IMG/VR virus record: IMGVR_UViG_3300042516_004811 | Span: 87,108 to 151,107 of that record | DNA: 64,000 nt | Source: a virus | Reading direction: 5' to 3' (one strand) | In this document: positions 23,238-32,244 of the stretch, in pieces | Position numbering within the stretch: the first letter of the stretch is position 1 | Layout: every line of letters begins with the position of its first letter | Notes under the pieces: generated by a model | Told to the model about the DNA's origin: nothing | The model's input: the letters and a program-made list of their open reading frames with translations, nothing else | The model's database searches: none | Made by a program: the position numbers and the translations under genes

Positions 23238-26200
23238 TTAATCGTTGGCGAAATTGTCTGGCTTAACCTTTCTTCTCTCTCGTTTTTTTCCAGAGAGTGT
23301 CTCGCCATCCTCTTCAATTCTTCTGCGTGCTGTCTCTAGCTGCTCTCTACTGAAGATGTCTTCAATGGTGTGATTCGTTCCAAATGCTTCATTGAATCTG
23401 TTGACAATCTGTTGTAGCTCGTTGCTGCTGAATCTTGGTTCATCGCCCTTTCTTGGGCTGAATACGGAACCTTTTCTCTTTGCTGACTCCGACAGATATA
23501 GGGCCATATCTGTGCTGTTTGTTATGTAGTTGCGCGTTTTTGTGCTGTTTTGCGGCGAATTCGGAAAACTCTTGTCAATAAATTCATTAAGTGCCTCATA
23601 AACAGCATGTTTCGCGTTGCTGAGTTCTGAATCCAGTTTTGAACCGGAGTCTCCATCTCGCCAAACAGAACTGGCGTCTGGAATGAGACCAGCCTTTATC
23701 ATCTGGTTGATATACGCGATTGGAACTCCGTTTTTCTTCCAGTCACTCTGTGCGCCAAGACCAACATCATCCATGCCGAACGACTGCTGCAGTCTTTCGC
23801 GCATTCTCTGTTGCCATCCCTTTTCTGGGATACCCAGATACTTGAGAAGAGCGTCAAGTTCAAAGTCCTTGCGCGCAGTCTTGTCAGCCCTTAGCTCCTC
23901 CGCAGAAACATCTGGCTCCTGTATGTCAGGAAGTTCTGCCTCATCAATTGACTCCTCCATGAGCATTTCCTCAACTGGTGAGTCACCCCTGGTGGCGCTA
24001 TCTTTATCGAATCGGCCGCTAGCACGGAATTGTGAAACCCTGCTCACCTCACCAAGTGAATCGTATTCCTCTGGGGAGATTGGGTTATTTTCTTCCTCGT
24101 CAAACCAGTGTGGGAATGCGTCCTTGCCAAATGTTTCGATTATGAATCGGTCACGCATGTTGGCCCTGCCAAGATTTTCCGCAAATCGTTCCATTACGTT
24201 CATTTCAGCAAAGTCTTCGTCTGCTCTTGTGACAGGGGCAAAAAGCCTCCATCCAGCAAACTCTGGCTGTTTTCCAAGTTCGGCAACAAGCATGCGTACC
24301 GCATCGTGGTTAATTCCGGCATCGGGGTCCGAAAGTTTTGCCGCATTTGGCTTGTCAAGGTTCAGCAGGGATGCCAGCTCATCATTGCTTAGTGGACGCG
24401 ATTGGGTCCAGGTAATGTCTTTTCTTCCGGTTCCTGGGTCGGTCTGGACAGAGTATTCCGTTGGAATTCTTATCGTATCCTTCAGTTTTTCCGTGGAGAG
24501 CATCCATGTTGAGGCTGTTGGGTTCTGGTTGGGGTTGTTTGACGAAACGCTACCAACAGTAATTTGTGGTCTGTCTGCCATTCTCTGTGAAACGTTGTTC
24601 ATCGCTTCGCGAATCTGTCTCTGTCTTGCATCAGTTCCAGAATCATCACTATTCACGTCAAGGGCTATGCCGGTTCTCTTGAATCCGTCCCATACGCGCA
24701 TTGAATAATCGAGTTCGCGTCTAGCTTTAGAGTTTGTTTCTGGGTTTCCAGACAACCTCAGACCTGCAATTCCCTGTGTGCTTGGTCTTGCATTCCTTGG
24801 TGCGCGCTGAGCTCCGCCCTGGCGCAGTCTGCGACCAAATCTTCCTTCTAGCTCCACATCGGTACGACCGCTAGAGAAGAACTCTTCTGGCGACGGACCA
24901 TCATTCCGCTTGCCAGGGCGACGATTTGCCCTCAGCCTGTCACGGTCAGCAAATCTTTGCCTGTCTTCGTCGGACCATGGGGTTTGACGGGAACGATTTA
25001 GTCTGCGGTTTCTGCGTCCGCGACCTGAGCGACCAGAGGAAAGGAAGTCAACGAACTGGTCCATGTCTGGACTATTGGACGCGTCCTCGTCACCGATGTC
25101 TTCGATTCCGTCGATGCTGGCGTCTTCGTCTTCTTTTTCCTCTTCTTTTTCTTTGATTATGTCGTCAATTGACTTGCCATCATCGCCACCACCAACTTCG
25201 TAGTCGCCAGGCTCATCGTCGTCGTCTTCGATTGTTGGTGTTGGTGCATTTATTTCCCCAGAGTATGGGTCAAACAGGCCTTCCGGCTTATTGAGATAGT
25301 CGGGCATTCTGCCGTCCTCAATAGCCTTGTCGATTGCCTCCCTTTGTCTTGCCGACACAGTGTCAGAGAGGTAAAGGTCGTATATTGCCTTGCCCGGGTC
25401 GATTGCTCTCTTTGCTCTAGTTAGAGCAACATAAACAATGTTGAGTTCCTCTCTTCTGGAGCGACTCTCAACTGGTTTTCCAGTTTCTGGGTCTATGTCG
25501 AGGTCTGGAGGATTACGGAAGTCAGAAGCAACGCGGACCCTATCCCACTCTCTACCCTTGGATAGCTGCGCGGTTGTTATTTCAACGTCAGCATTTGGCG
25601 TTTTTGCTGAAGTCCTCATGCGGCTTACTATGTCGTTGAGAATAAAAGCAGTTTCTTCGTCGGTATCGCCCTTGATAACAACAGTGTCTCCAAACTCTTT
25701 TCCAGAACCTTCCTTGTTTCGGAGACCGTTCTTCTTGAATTGGACTTTTCCACCGTAGTAATCACTATCCTCTAGGATTCTCATCATGTCTCTGAAGTAG
25801 ACACCCTGTGGCGCTTTTACGACTTTTCCAGTCTTGGTATCGGTGTATTCACCACCGCTATCAATGCCCCAGTCAAATAACTCAATGGCCCCCGTCCATT
25901 CGCCCTCACGCTTTCCGTTCACATCCGCGAGCTGGAGGTGCCACTGAACCTTGCTCTTTCCTTTACCGGTTGTGTCTGGAATTACCTCAAATCTTCTGGC
26001 ACGACTTGCTGTTGACGTTGAGGTGAAACCCGTTCCGCGCTGTGCAGATATGGTCTTTAGGTCATCAACATTTACGTCCTTGAGCTTGGAAAGATTGAGC
26101 ATCTTTCTCTCTGGAACAATGACTGGCGCCTTGATTCCTGGCGTTACGCCATTAGCGAACATGTTTCGGTATTCCCATGCCCTGCGTGGTGGGATTCCGA

Positions 26201-29200
26201 GGTTTTTATTGCCGCGAGTAACAAGCTTGTACATTGACTTGAGCTGTGCATACTGCTCTTGTTGAGCCCTGCGCTTTATTTCGCCAGCATCCCAAACATC
26301 ACCAATCCATGAAGACGCTTTCGGGCGCAACCCCTTCTTTGTCAGCTCTATCTGCTTATCTACCGGTGTATCCATTACGAACGACAAGTGCTCAAAGAAT
26401 GCTTTCATTTCTCTGTGTTTTGTCGCTGGAATCATCACAACGGGAGGGAGTTCCTGTCCGTTTCTGGTGAATCTCGGCTGGAAGTTTTGGATGAACTGCA
26501 ATGCTTCATAAATAATTGTTGCATTATCGCGCGTAAGGATTGCGTCAGCGTCCTTCATGTCGGCAACAAACTCACCAGCTGCTTCTTTTGAAAGAACATC
26601 CTTTAGTGACGCAAGCTCCCTGCTTCTTGCTGCCTCGTCCATATCGGCAAGAGCAACGTAACTATCTTCTACTTTTCGGAGCTCCTTGGAGAGAGCCTTG
26701 TTGATTTCAATACCTGAAACAATTTCATCATCAGACAAAGATGCAAGCTTTGTCTTGTACTTCTTGTCTGCTGCTTTGAGCTTTTCTCTTCTCTGGTCAA
26801 CAGTCATGCTTGTCATATCGAAATCATCACGAATGCCTTTTTGGGCAATTCTGATTCTGTCGCTCTTGTACTTTGACTCAATCTTTACTAAGGCTTCGCG
26901 GGCTCTTTCTGGGGAAAGGCCATCCATGTCGAAGTCGTTGTTGATTACATCAACAGCCAAACCGGCAACGTGGTGGAATCTGTCTTCTATTCCCAATTCA
27001 GAATCGTCAATATTGCCCTGTGACTGAATCAGGTTTGCCAACCAAGCAACAGTTGGTCCATAACGGAACGACTCATTCAATGGGAGGTCATAGTCGCCGT
27101 TTAGTGAGGAAAGAATGTCTTTAGCACCACGGAACGCATAAACTGCTTGCCTCTTGTCGCCAACAAGTAGAATAGAGAGATTGTCTCTGTTCTTATTTAA
27201 CACCTGCTCCATTACTGGGTTCATATCTTGAGCTTCGTCAATCATGAACATTGACAGCGGGTTATCCTTAGTTGCGTATCTCCGCGCGACCGTGGCCTGG
27301 AAGTTCTTGCCTTTCTGGCCTGTCTTTACAGAGATAACCACACGTCCGTCAGGGAGAATGTCCCCAACTTTTGTTTCCTTTGGAACCTGAACGTTTGCCT
27401 CTAGGTCTTTTCCTGTGGCATGACCAATCAAGCCAGGGTCGCTTCTCAGGTCTGGGTCGGTCATCGCCCAGAGTTTGTCTGTCTGCCCTTGGTCTGGAAG
27501 GACGATGCTGTCCGGGTCGGTAACCATGTTCCAACCATCATTGGCGTCTTTCAACCACTGGTCTGGAATTGAAGGCCATTCAGTGTCAACAATTGAATCA
27601 GATGCTCTGCCCTTGTTGATGTCTGCTCTCTTGAAGTGCTGTGGGCCGATTTTCTCGTCAGCACTGTTTGCGAATGCCTTGAGTGCCTTGTTAAGAATGT
27701 CTGCATAGTCTCTAACTGTTAGATTTACTCCCGCTATTGGGGTTGGCATTCCGGCACCCTTGCCAGCAGAGAACTCTTCTCTATCGGTGAGCTTGAGTGC
27801 TTTAATCCAGCCGTTTGAGTCAGATAGCTTCAAATAACCAAGGTCTCTCCAGCCCGGGTCGTACCCAACCGTCTCACCCTCTGTTCCATCAACTTTTGTG
27901 AACTTGATTGTTTGAAGTTTTCCGTCTTTGTCTCTTCTGGCAAATGTCCCTCTATCCTGGGTGGAAATTTTTACCTTGTCGCGGAACTTCTTGCCATACT
28001 TTTCGTCACCCTGACCGAGCAACAATGACCACCAAGACAGCCTGTTTAGTGTTGATACACCAGTGTTGTCGCTGAATTCAGCAGCAGCCTCTTCTTCATT
28101 CTTCTTGTTGAAAACAACGTAGTACGCCGTTGGTGACTTAAATTTGTCTCTAAGTTCAGAAAGTTTTGTATCCCTGTCCTCTTCCGACATTGAGGAAAGG
28201 TCAAACTTGTCATCATCGGTGCTGTACTTCTCGGAGATGAAATCCAGTTTTTCCTTTAGGGCTTCCGGTCGATTAATGAATCGCGTGATATCAAACTCGC
28301 GTTCAGCTGCGGCCATCAATGCCTTGAGGGTTGTTGTTTTCCCTGAGCCGGCACCAGCAGAAACAGTCATGATGCCTTTTTGCTCGCCAAACATTAAAGC
28401 AAGACCAGTATCGATGATGTCTTTCTGCTGCTCTGTTGGCTCATAAGAGAATCCATATAGGCTTCCGAAATGTGCCGTTCCTGGTGAGCGTTTTACGGCA
28501 CGAGCTTCGTCACCGCTCCTATGCTGGACTGAACCACGCGATGCACCACTGGACAAGCGTCCAGATACGTCCTTAGCTAACCCGTCGCGACCCTCACGAC
28601 GGATATAGCCGCCGCCGATAATGTCTTCATCAACGGTATTGAGGTTGCTCATCATTGCGCCGCTAGACAGGGCCTCGGTTGAAGCCTCGCCGGAGGCCTT
28701 TGAGCCCTTCCTCGTTCTCTTTGGCTTTTCTGCTGGAGCTGGAGGAACTATGTCCTCAATGTCTTCGTCGCCAAATGTTCCACGCACGCCACCAATTGTC
28801 GGAATCTTTGGTGAATCCTCAAATCCAACAATCATTGGGACTTCAGCGGTTGCCTCGTCCTTGCCCTTGCGCTCGCCATCCGGAATACCAGCACGCTTGC
28901 GCATGGTTGCCGAACGATTCATCAGGAAGTCAACAGCCTGCTGAGCTTGAGTAATTGCGTCTTTCAATGCCTCTGGACGGCTACGTAGAGCCTGGAGCCA
29001 TGAAGCCAAGTACGGTGCGTGGTCTTTTCTCACTGGAGCTTCAACACCCATTGCGCCAAGAGCAAATGCCGAACCAATCTCGGCAATAAGTTCTTCGAAT
29101 GCATAATCAGCATCACCAAACTGTTTGCCAAGTTTTCTGTTCATTCTTGATGGGTGTGATGTCCAGTGAACGGTCTCGTGGAATAGCGTTGAGTAGAAGT

Positions 29201-32141
29201 TCAATGGGTCCTTGAACTGCTCAAACTGCGGCATTGTGATTTCGTCAGCCATTGGGCTATAGAAAGCCCTATTGCCCTTGACTTCCTTCCATGCTGGAGC
29301 AATTTCTTTGATTACATCTTCCAGGTCCTGGAGTCTCTGCTCTGGTGACAACTGAAGAACATCATCTAATTCATACATTTCTGGTGGGAGACCCTCAACG
29401 TCTGCGACGTTCCAGACTGTGGTTGTGTGGAAGCCGCGATAGCTGCCAACTACATTTCCATCCCTATCGAGTATGGCTGTCTCTGTTTTGTTCGGAGCAA
29501 GAATCTGGACGCCACGCTTTTCCATGGCCTCCTTGCTTATTTTGCCGCCAATCTTTTTCCACTGACCAGCTCCGGCCCAGCGATTCGTCTTGTAGCCCCT
29601 AGCGCTGCTGATTAGTGTCAGCATCAGCTGGTTTGTTCCCTGATAAACACGCTTCTGGCCAGTTGCGTTTCTCGCCATGATTTCCAGTTGGCGCCACGGG
29701 ATTTCCCATCTCGCATTGCCTGGATTCTTGGCAATTTCTTCAAGAGCAGTAATAATCTGCTCTGTCATCTTGGCATAAACATCATCCAGAATTTGCTTTT
29801 GCTCTTCTGGGGTTACATTGTCGGAGTCAAGAACCTTTCCAGAGGAAAGTCTTTCACCTTCTTTGAACTTGTTGAGTGGGCCCTGATACTTAACCTTGTC
29901 AAAATCGCTACGCTTATTGTCTGGGGTGCTGAGGAAGCGCTGGTAACCGCTTGAGAGTTTGGTTACGTCTCCAGCATCCTGCTGACGCATTTCGCGCTCT
30001 GACATCTTCTCGACACGATTCATGTATTTGTCGAGTTCGTTGATTGCCTTACGCAGTCTCTTTATTTGGTCTGGGTCACTTGCCCCATCAAGAACACCCT
30101 GTAGCTGTTCTCTCTGCTCTTCAGCCATGGCCATTTTGTCAAACGACGCAACATCTGGGTCATCCACACGTGGAACCTCATAGAGCTTTCCACTCGAAAG
30201 TCCTGTTGCTGGCTTTGATACTGGCGCGCCAGGTGCGCCTGGCTTCTTGAGCTGCTCGGGGGATGGCTTTGGGTTGCGTATTGAGCCAGGACCGTCTGGG
30301 GTTGGGTCGGCCTGCGCAAGGGGTGTGCCTCGCATGAATAGGCCCTCACCAACAATTCCATCAAGGTCAACGTCTCTTGCGGTGAATGGGTCAAAGTCCT
30401 GAGCACCAGAGCTGGTGAAGAATCTTCCACGAGAGCGACCGCCACCAAGATTTGGTCGGTCAACCATTCGGCTACCAATTGCCCTGCCTAGGCGGTAGCC
30501 AATAGCCTTTTCTTCTATGCCACCATCATTTAAGGATTTTTTTTTTAAATTATCAAGCGCGGTATCAATTGCGTCGATGAGCTCAAAGCTGGCCCCCGAA
30601 GTGATAACAATTCCATCCGTATCCACATAAGCGTCGGCATAGTGGTAATCAAAAATTGGGTCGAGAGCCTGCTTTACACGGAACGCATACTGCGGCATTA
30701 CCGGAATGCAGTATGCGCCATTCATGTCATCGCCCTCGCGACCGAAGTCAGCGAGGCTCTTGTATTTACGATTCTTCTTGCGCTTACGCCCAATAATTCC
30801 TCTTAGAGCAGCTACGGCTAGTTCGCCTGGATACTTAACCTCAAGGTCCTCAAGGTAATCCTCTTCATTTGCTTCTGTCTGGTATTCGTAAGACTTCTTG
30901 ATGACAACATCACCCTTGACTACACCCTTAGGAATGACTGCAAATCTGCACTTACCTTCAGATTCAATGTCGAGGTCGATTATCTGGCAAGAGTTCCCAC
31001 CCTTGAAAAATACGCAGTTGGCGCACTTGACGCCGATGTTCTTGACATCATTTTCTGCGGCCGATGTGTACCCAGCCCAAACGCCATCAGCGTCTTCATT
31101 AAACTTGCCATAGCGCTTAACTATCTTAAGAAGAGAATCGCGGAGGTCAGCCTCTTCTGAGTCGATATTGTTCGGGTCGAACTGCGGACGAGGCTTTTTA
31201 CCTGAGTCCTCGTAATCAACTGGCGGAAGCGGAACTATTTGCATCCCAGCCTCGCCTGGCTTGATTGCAACAGGGATTCCCGGCATCTGCGAAGGACGCA
31301 TAATTCTTTCTGGGACTGACGGCATTCCAGGTGAAGCCATTGGCATCATTGGCATTGGCTTTGGAGCCATAGGAACACGCTGTGGTGGGCCAAACATAAA
31401 TCCGGCAGGTCCACGGCTGTAGTGGCACTTGTACTTGCCCACTTTTCCTTCGTCTTCCCTACGCGAGAAGGTAATCATGTCATCAGCAACGTCATCAATC
31501 ATGACCTTTGAACCGATAACCATCGATAGCTGCTTTTGGATTTCGTCTGTCTCGTCCTCTTCCATCATCATCATCGGTGATGGGGTCATCATTCCGCCCT
31601 TTTCATCTGACTTAACTGAGATTGTTCCAGTTAGCTGGTTTGCACCATGCAGAACGGGGGAGACTTCGTATAGTTCAAGCTCAAAGATGACATTTGCCTG
31701 AGATTTCTGGTCATACTGAGCGCGTAGCGTCTTGTAACCAATTGACCACTCTTGCTCCTCGCCAAAAAAGGCAACATTTGCAAAGGCTTCCCGGCCCTTC
31801 TCGGACTGAAGATTGAACTGGACGCGAGCAAAAAGTCCACCAATTCCAGCCATTTTCATCTTCATTGGCAAGCGATTATCGGTGGGAGGAACTTCGTAAA
31901 TCTCTAGAACTTTACCAATCGGGTCATTCCAGTTATGGCCCCATACAACACGTGGTTTTCTACGCATCAAGCTCTTTGTAAAAGCGCCAGTGGCAACGAT
32001 GTCACCAACTGAGTCCTTGTTTCCGATGCCAGCAACGAAACACTCGACAATACCCTGCGCCTCATTGAGGTTAACTGAGTCGGCCTTGCCCTCGGCAGTG
32101 CCTAGCGCAGTTGTCTTGTATTCAAAAACCTCACCTGGCAT
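23238..32141 (-). CDS. Prohead protease fused to ArdC-N / zincin / UvrD-like helicase polyvalent protein
   Basis: 2967 residues, 8.9 kb. Residues 1-175 match the HK97 (S78) prohead protease: G-N-K-D-S-V-G-D then G-A-F, catalytic H69 (V-V-W-G-H) and S123 (E-W-S-I-G-Y), and E-L-Y-E-V-S-P-V. About 355-400 is a four-Cys module (C-A-N-C ... C ... C). An EF-hand-like D-V-D-L-D-G loop follows near 590. Residues 770-1110 resemble ArdC-N (W-E-I-P-W-R, Y-Q-G-T-N) plus MPTase (H988-E-T-V-H992, then E-E-L-I-A-E). Residues 1210-2260 are a superfamily 1 helicase: A-G-A-G-S-G-K-T near 1264, D-E-A-Q-D, V-G-D-K-R-Q-A-V-Y-A-F-R-G-A and V-A-L-T-R-A-K. The C-terminal 540 residues are unassigned. LSSG-type linkers separate the modules. 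GGAAGG precedes the ATG. Confidence 0.88.
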   Translation of the reverse strand: MPGEVFEYKTTALGTAEGKADSVNLNEAQGIVECFVAGIGNKDSVGDIVATGAFTKSLMRRKPRVVWGHNWNDPIGKVLEIYEVPPTDNRLPMKMKMAGIGGLFARVQFNLQSEKGREAFANVAFFGEEQEWSIGYKTLRAQYDQKSQANVIFELELYEVSPVLHGANQLTGTISVKSDEKGGMMTPSPMMMMEEDETDEIQKQLSMVIGSKVMIDDVADDMITFSRREDEGKVGKYKCHYSRGPAGFMFGPPQRVPMAPKPMPMMPMASPGMPSVPERIMRPSQMPGIPVAIKPGEAGMQIVPLPPVDYEDSGKKPRPQFDPNNIDSEEADLRDSLLKIVKRYGKFNEDADGVWAGYTSAAENDVKNIGVKCANCVFFKGGNSCQIIDLDIESEGKCRFAVIPKGVVKGDVVIKKSYEYQTEANEEDYLEDLEVKYPGELAVAALRGIIGRKRKKNRKYKSLADFGREGDDMNGAYCIPVMPQYAFRVKQALDPIFDYHYADAYVDTDGIVITSGASFELIDAIDTALDNLKKKSLNDGGIEEKAIGYRLGRAIGSRMVDRPNLGGGRSRGRFFTSSGAQDFDPFTARDVDLDGIVGEGLFMRGTPLAQADPTPDGPGSIRNPKPSPEQLKKPGAPGAPVSKPATGLSSGKLYEVPRVDDPDVASFDKMAMAEEQREQLQGVLDGASDPDQIKRLRKAINELDKYMNRVEKMSEREMRQQDAGDVTKLSSGYQRFLSTPDNKRSDFDKVKYQGPLNKFKEGERLSSGKVLDSDNVTPEEQKQILDDVYAKMTEQIITALEEIAKNPGNARWEIPWRQLEIMARNATGQKRVYQGTNQLMLTLISSARGYKTNRWAGAGQWKKIGGKISKEAMEKRGVQILAPNKTETAILDRDGNVVGSYRGFHTTTVWNVADVEGLPPEMYELDDVLQLSPEQRLQDLEDVIKEIAPAWKEVKGNRAFYSPMADEITMPQFEQFKDPLNFYSTLFHETVHWTSHPSRMNRKLGKQFGDADYAFEELIAEIGSAFALGAMGVEAPVRKDHAPYLASWLQALRSRPEALKDAITQAQQAVDFLMNRSATMRKRAGIPDGERKGKDEATAEVPMIVGFEDSPKIPTIGGVRGTFGDEDIEDIVPPAPAEKPKRTRKGSKASGEASTEALSSGAMMSNLNTVDEDIIGGGYIRREGRDGLAKDVSGRLSSGASRGSVQHRSGDEARAVKRSPGTAHFGSLYGFSYEPTEQQKDIIDTGLALMFGEQKGIMTVSAGAGSGKTTTLKALMAAAEREFDITRFINRPEALKEKLDFISEKYSTDDDKFDLSSMSEEDRDTKLSELRDKFKSPTAYYVVFNKKNEEEAAAEFSDNTGVSTLNRLSWWSLLLGQGDEKYGKKFRDKVKISTQDRGTFARRDKDGKLQTIKFTKVDGTEGETVGYDPGWRDLGYLKLSDSNGWIKALKLTDREEFSAGKGAGMPTPIAGVNLTVRDYADILNKALKAFANSADEKIGPQHFKRADINKGRASDSIVDTEWPSIPDQWLKDANDGWNMVTDPDSIVLPDQGQTDKLWAMTDPDLRSDPGLIGHATGKDLEANVQVPKETKVGDILPDGRVVISVKTGQKGKNFQATVARRYATKDNPLSMFMIDEAQDMNPVMEQVLNKNRDNLSILLVGDKRQAVYAFRGAKDILSSLNGDYDLPLNESFRYGPTVAWLANLIQSQGNIDDSELGIEDRFHHVAGLAVDVINNDFDMDGLSPERAREALVKIESKYKSDRIRIAQKGIRDDFDMTSMTVDQRREKLKAADKKYKTKLASLSDDEIVSGIEINKALSKELRKVEDSYVALADMDEAARSRELASLKDVLSKEAAGEFVADMKDADAILTRDNATIIYEALQFIQNFQPRFTRNGQELPPVVMIPATKHREMKAFFEHLSFVMDTPVDKQIELTKKGLRPKASSWIGDVWDAGEIKRRAQQEQYAQLKSMYKLVTRGNKNLGIPPRRAWEYRNMFANGVTPGIKAPVIVPERKMLNLSKLKDVNVDDLKTISAQRGTGFTSTSTASRARRFEVIPDTTGKGKSKVQWHLQLADVNGKREGEWTGAIELFDWGIDSGGEYTDTKTGKVVKAPQGVYFRDMMRILEDSDYYGGKVQFKKNGLRNKEGSGKEFGDTVVIKGDTDEETAFILNDIVSRMRTSAKTPNADVEITTAQLSKGREWDRVRVASDFRNPPDLDIDPETGKPVESRSRREELNIVYVALTRAKRAIDPGKAIYDLYLSDTVSARQREAIDKAIEDGRMPDYLNKPEGLFDPYSGEINAPTPTIEDDDDEPGDYEVGGGDDGKSIDDIIKEKEEEKEDEDASIDGIEDIGDEDASNSPDMDQFVDFLSSGRSGRGRRNRRLNRSRQTPWSDEDRQRFADRDRLRANRRPGKRNDGPSPEEFFSSGRTDVELEGRFGRRLRQGGAQRAPRNARPSTQGIAGLRLSGNPETNSKARRELDYSMRVWDGFKRTGIALDVNSDDSGTDARQRQIREAMNNVSQRMADRPQITVGSVSSNNPNQNPTASTWMLSTEKLKDTIRIPTEYSVQTDPGTGRKDITWTQSRPLSNDELASLLNLDKPNAAKLSDPDAGINHDAVRMLVAELGKQPEFAGWRLFAPVTRADEDFAEMNVMERFAENLGRANMRDRFIIETFGKDAFPHWFDEEENNPISPEEYDSLGEVSRVSQFRASGRFDKDSATRGDSPVEEMLMEESIDEAELPDIQEPDVSAEELRADKTARKDFELDALLKYLGIPEKGWQQRMRERLQQSFGMDDVGLGAQSDWKKNGVPIAYINQMIKAGLIPDASSVWRDGDSGSKLDSELSNAKHAVYEALNEFIDKSFPNSPQNSTKTRNYITNSTDMALYLSESAKRKGSVFSPRKGDEPRFSSNELQQIVNRFNEAFGTNHTIEDIFSREQLETARRRIEEDGETLSGKKRERRKVKPDNFAND
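24864..30416 (-). other. Eight SSG linker motifs (LSSG type) in the protease-polyvalent fusion
   Basis: Positions and residues: TSSGA 30402-30416 (576), LSSGK 30186-30200 (648), LSSGY 29946-29957 plus next codon (729), LSSGK 29835-29849 (765), LSSGA 28656-28670 (1158), LSSGA 28542-28556 (1196), LSSGR 25029-25043 (2367), FSSGR 24864-24878 (2422). They fall in low-complexity linkers: the ArdC-N/metallopeptidase module lies between the fourth and fifth, and the helicase between the sixth and seventh. Inferred processing sites. Confidence 0.65.
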
Positions 32142-32217
32142 TGGGCTACCTTCCGTAGTGGACTATCTGATAATAAACCACTATTAAGTCTGAGCAGTGT
32201 AAGTTTCGATTTTTATA

Positions 32218-32242
32218 GCTGTATAAAGATAATATTTACAGC
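32218..32242. promoter_or_regulatory. Inverted repeat between portal and protease-fusion genes
   Basis: GCTGTA (32218-32223) and TACAGC (32237-32242) are perfect 6-bp arms around a 13-base AT-rich centre, in the 103-base gap between the portal stop and the ATG at 32141. There is no T-run, so an operator or promoter-linked site is more likely than a terminator. The right half overlaps an 18-base element also present at 63848-63865. Confidence 0.35.
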
Positions 32243-32244
32243 AA

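Noticed and set aside
15000-31800. Many long plus-strand frames opposite the two giant genes (up to 363 codons)
   Set aside because: They arise because the minus-strand genes have biased codon use; their translations are Ser/Leu/Arg-rich and lack motifs, and no promoters or ribosome sites accompany them.
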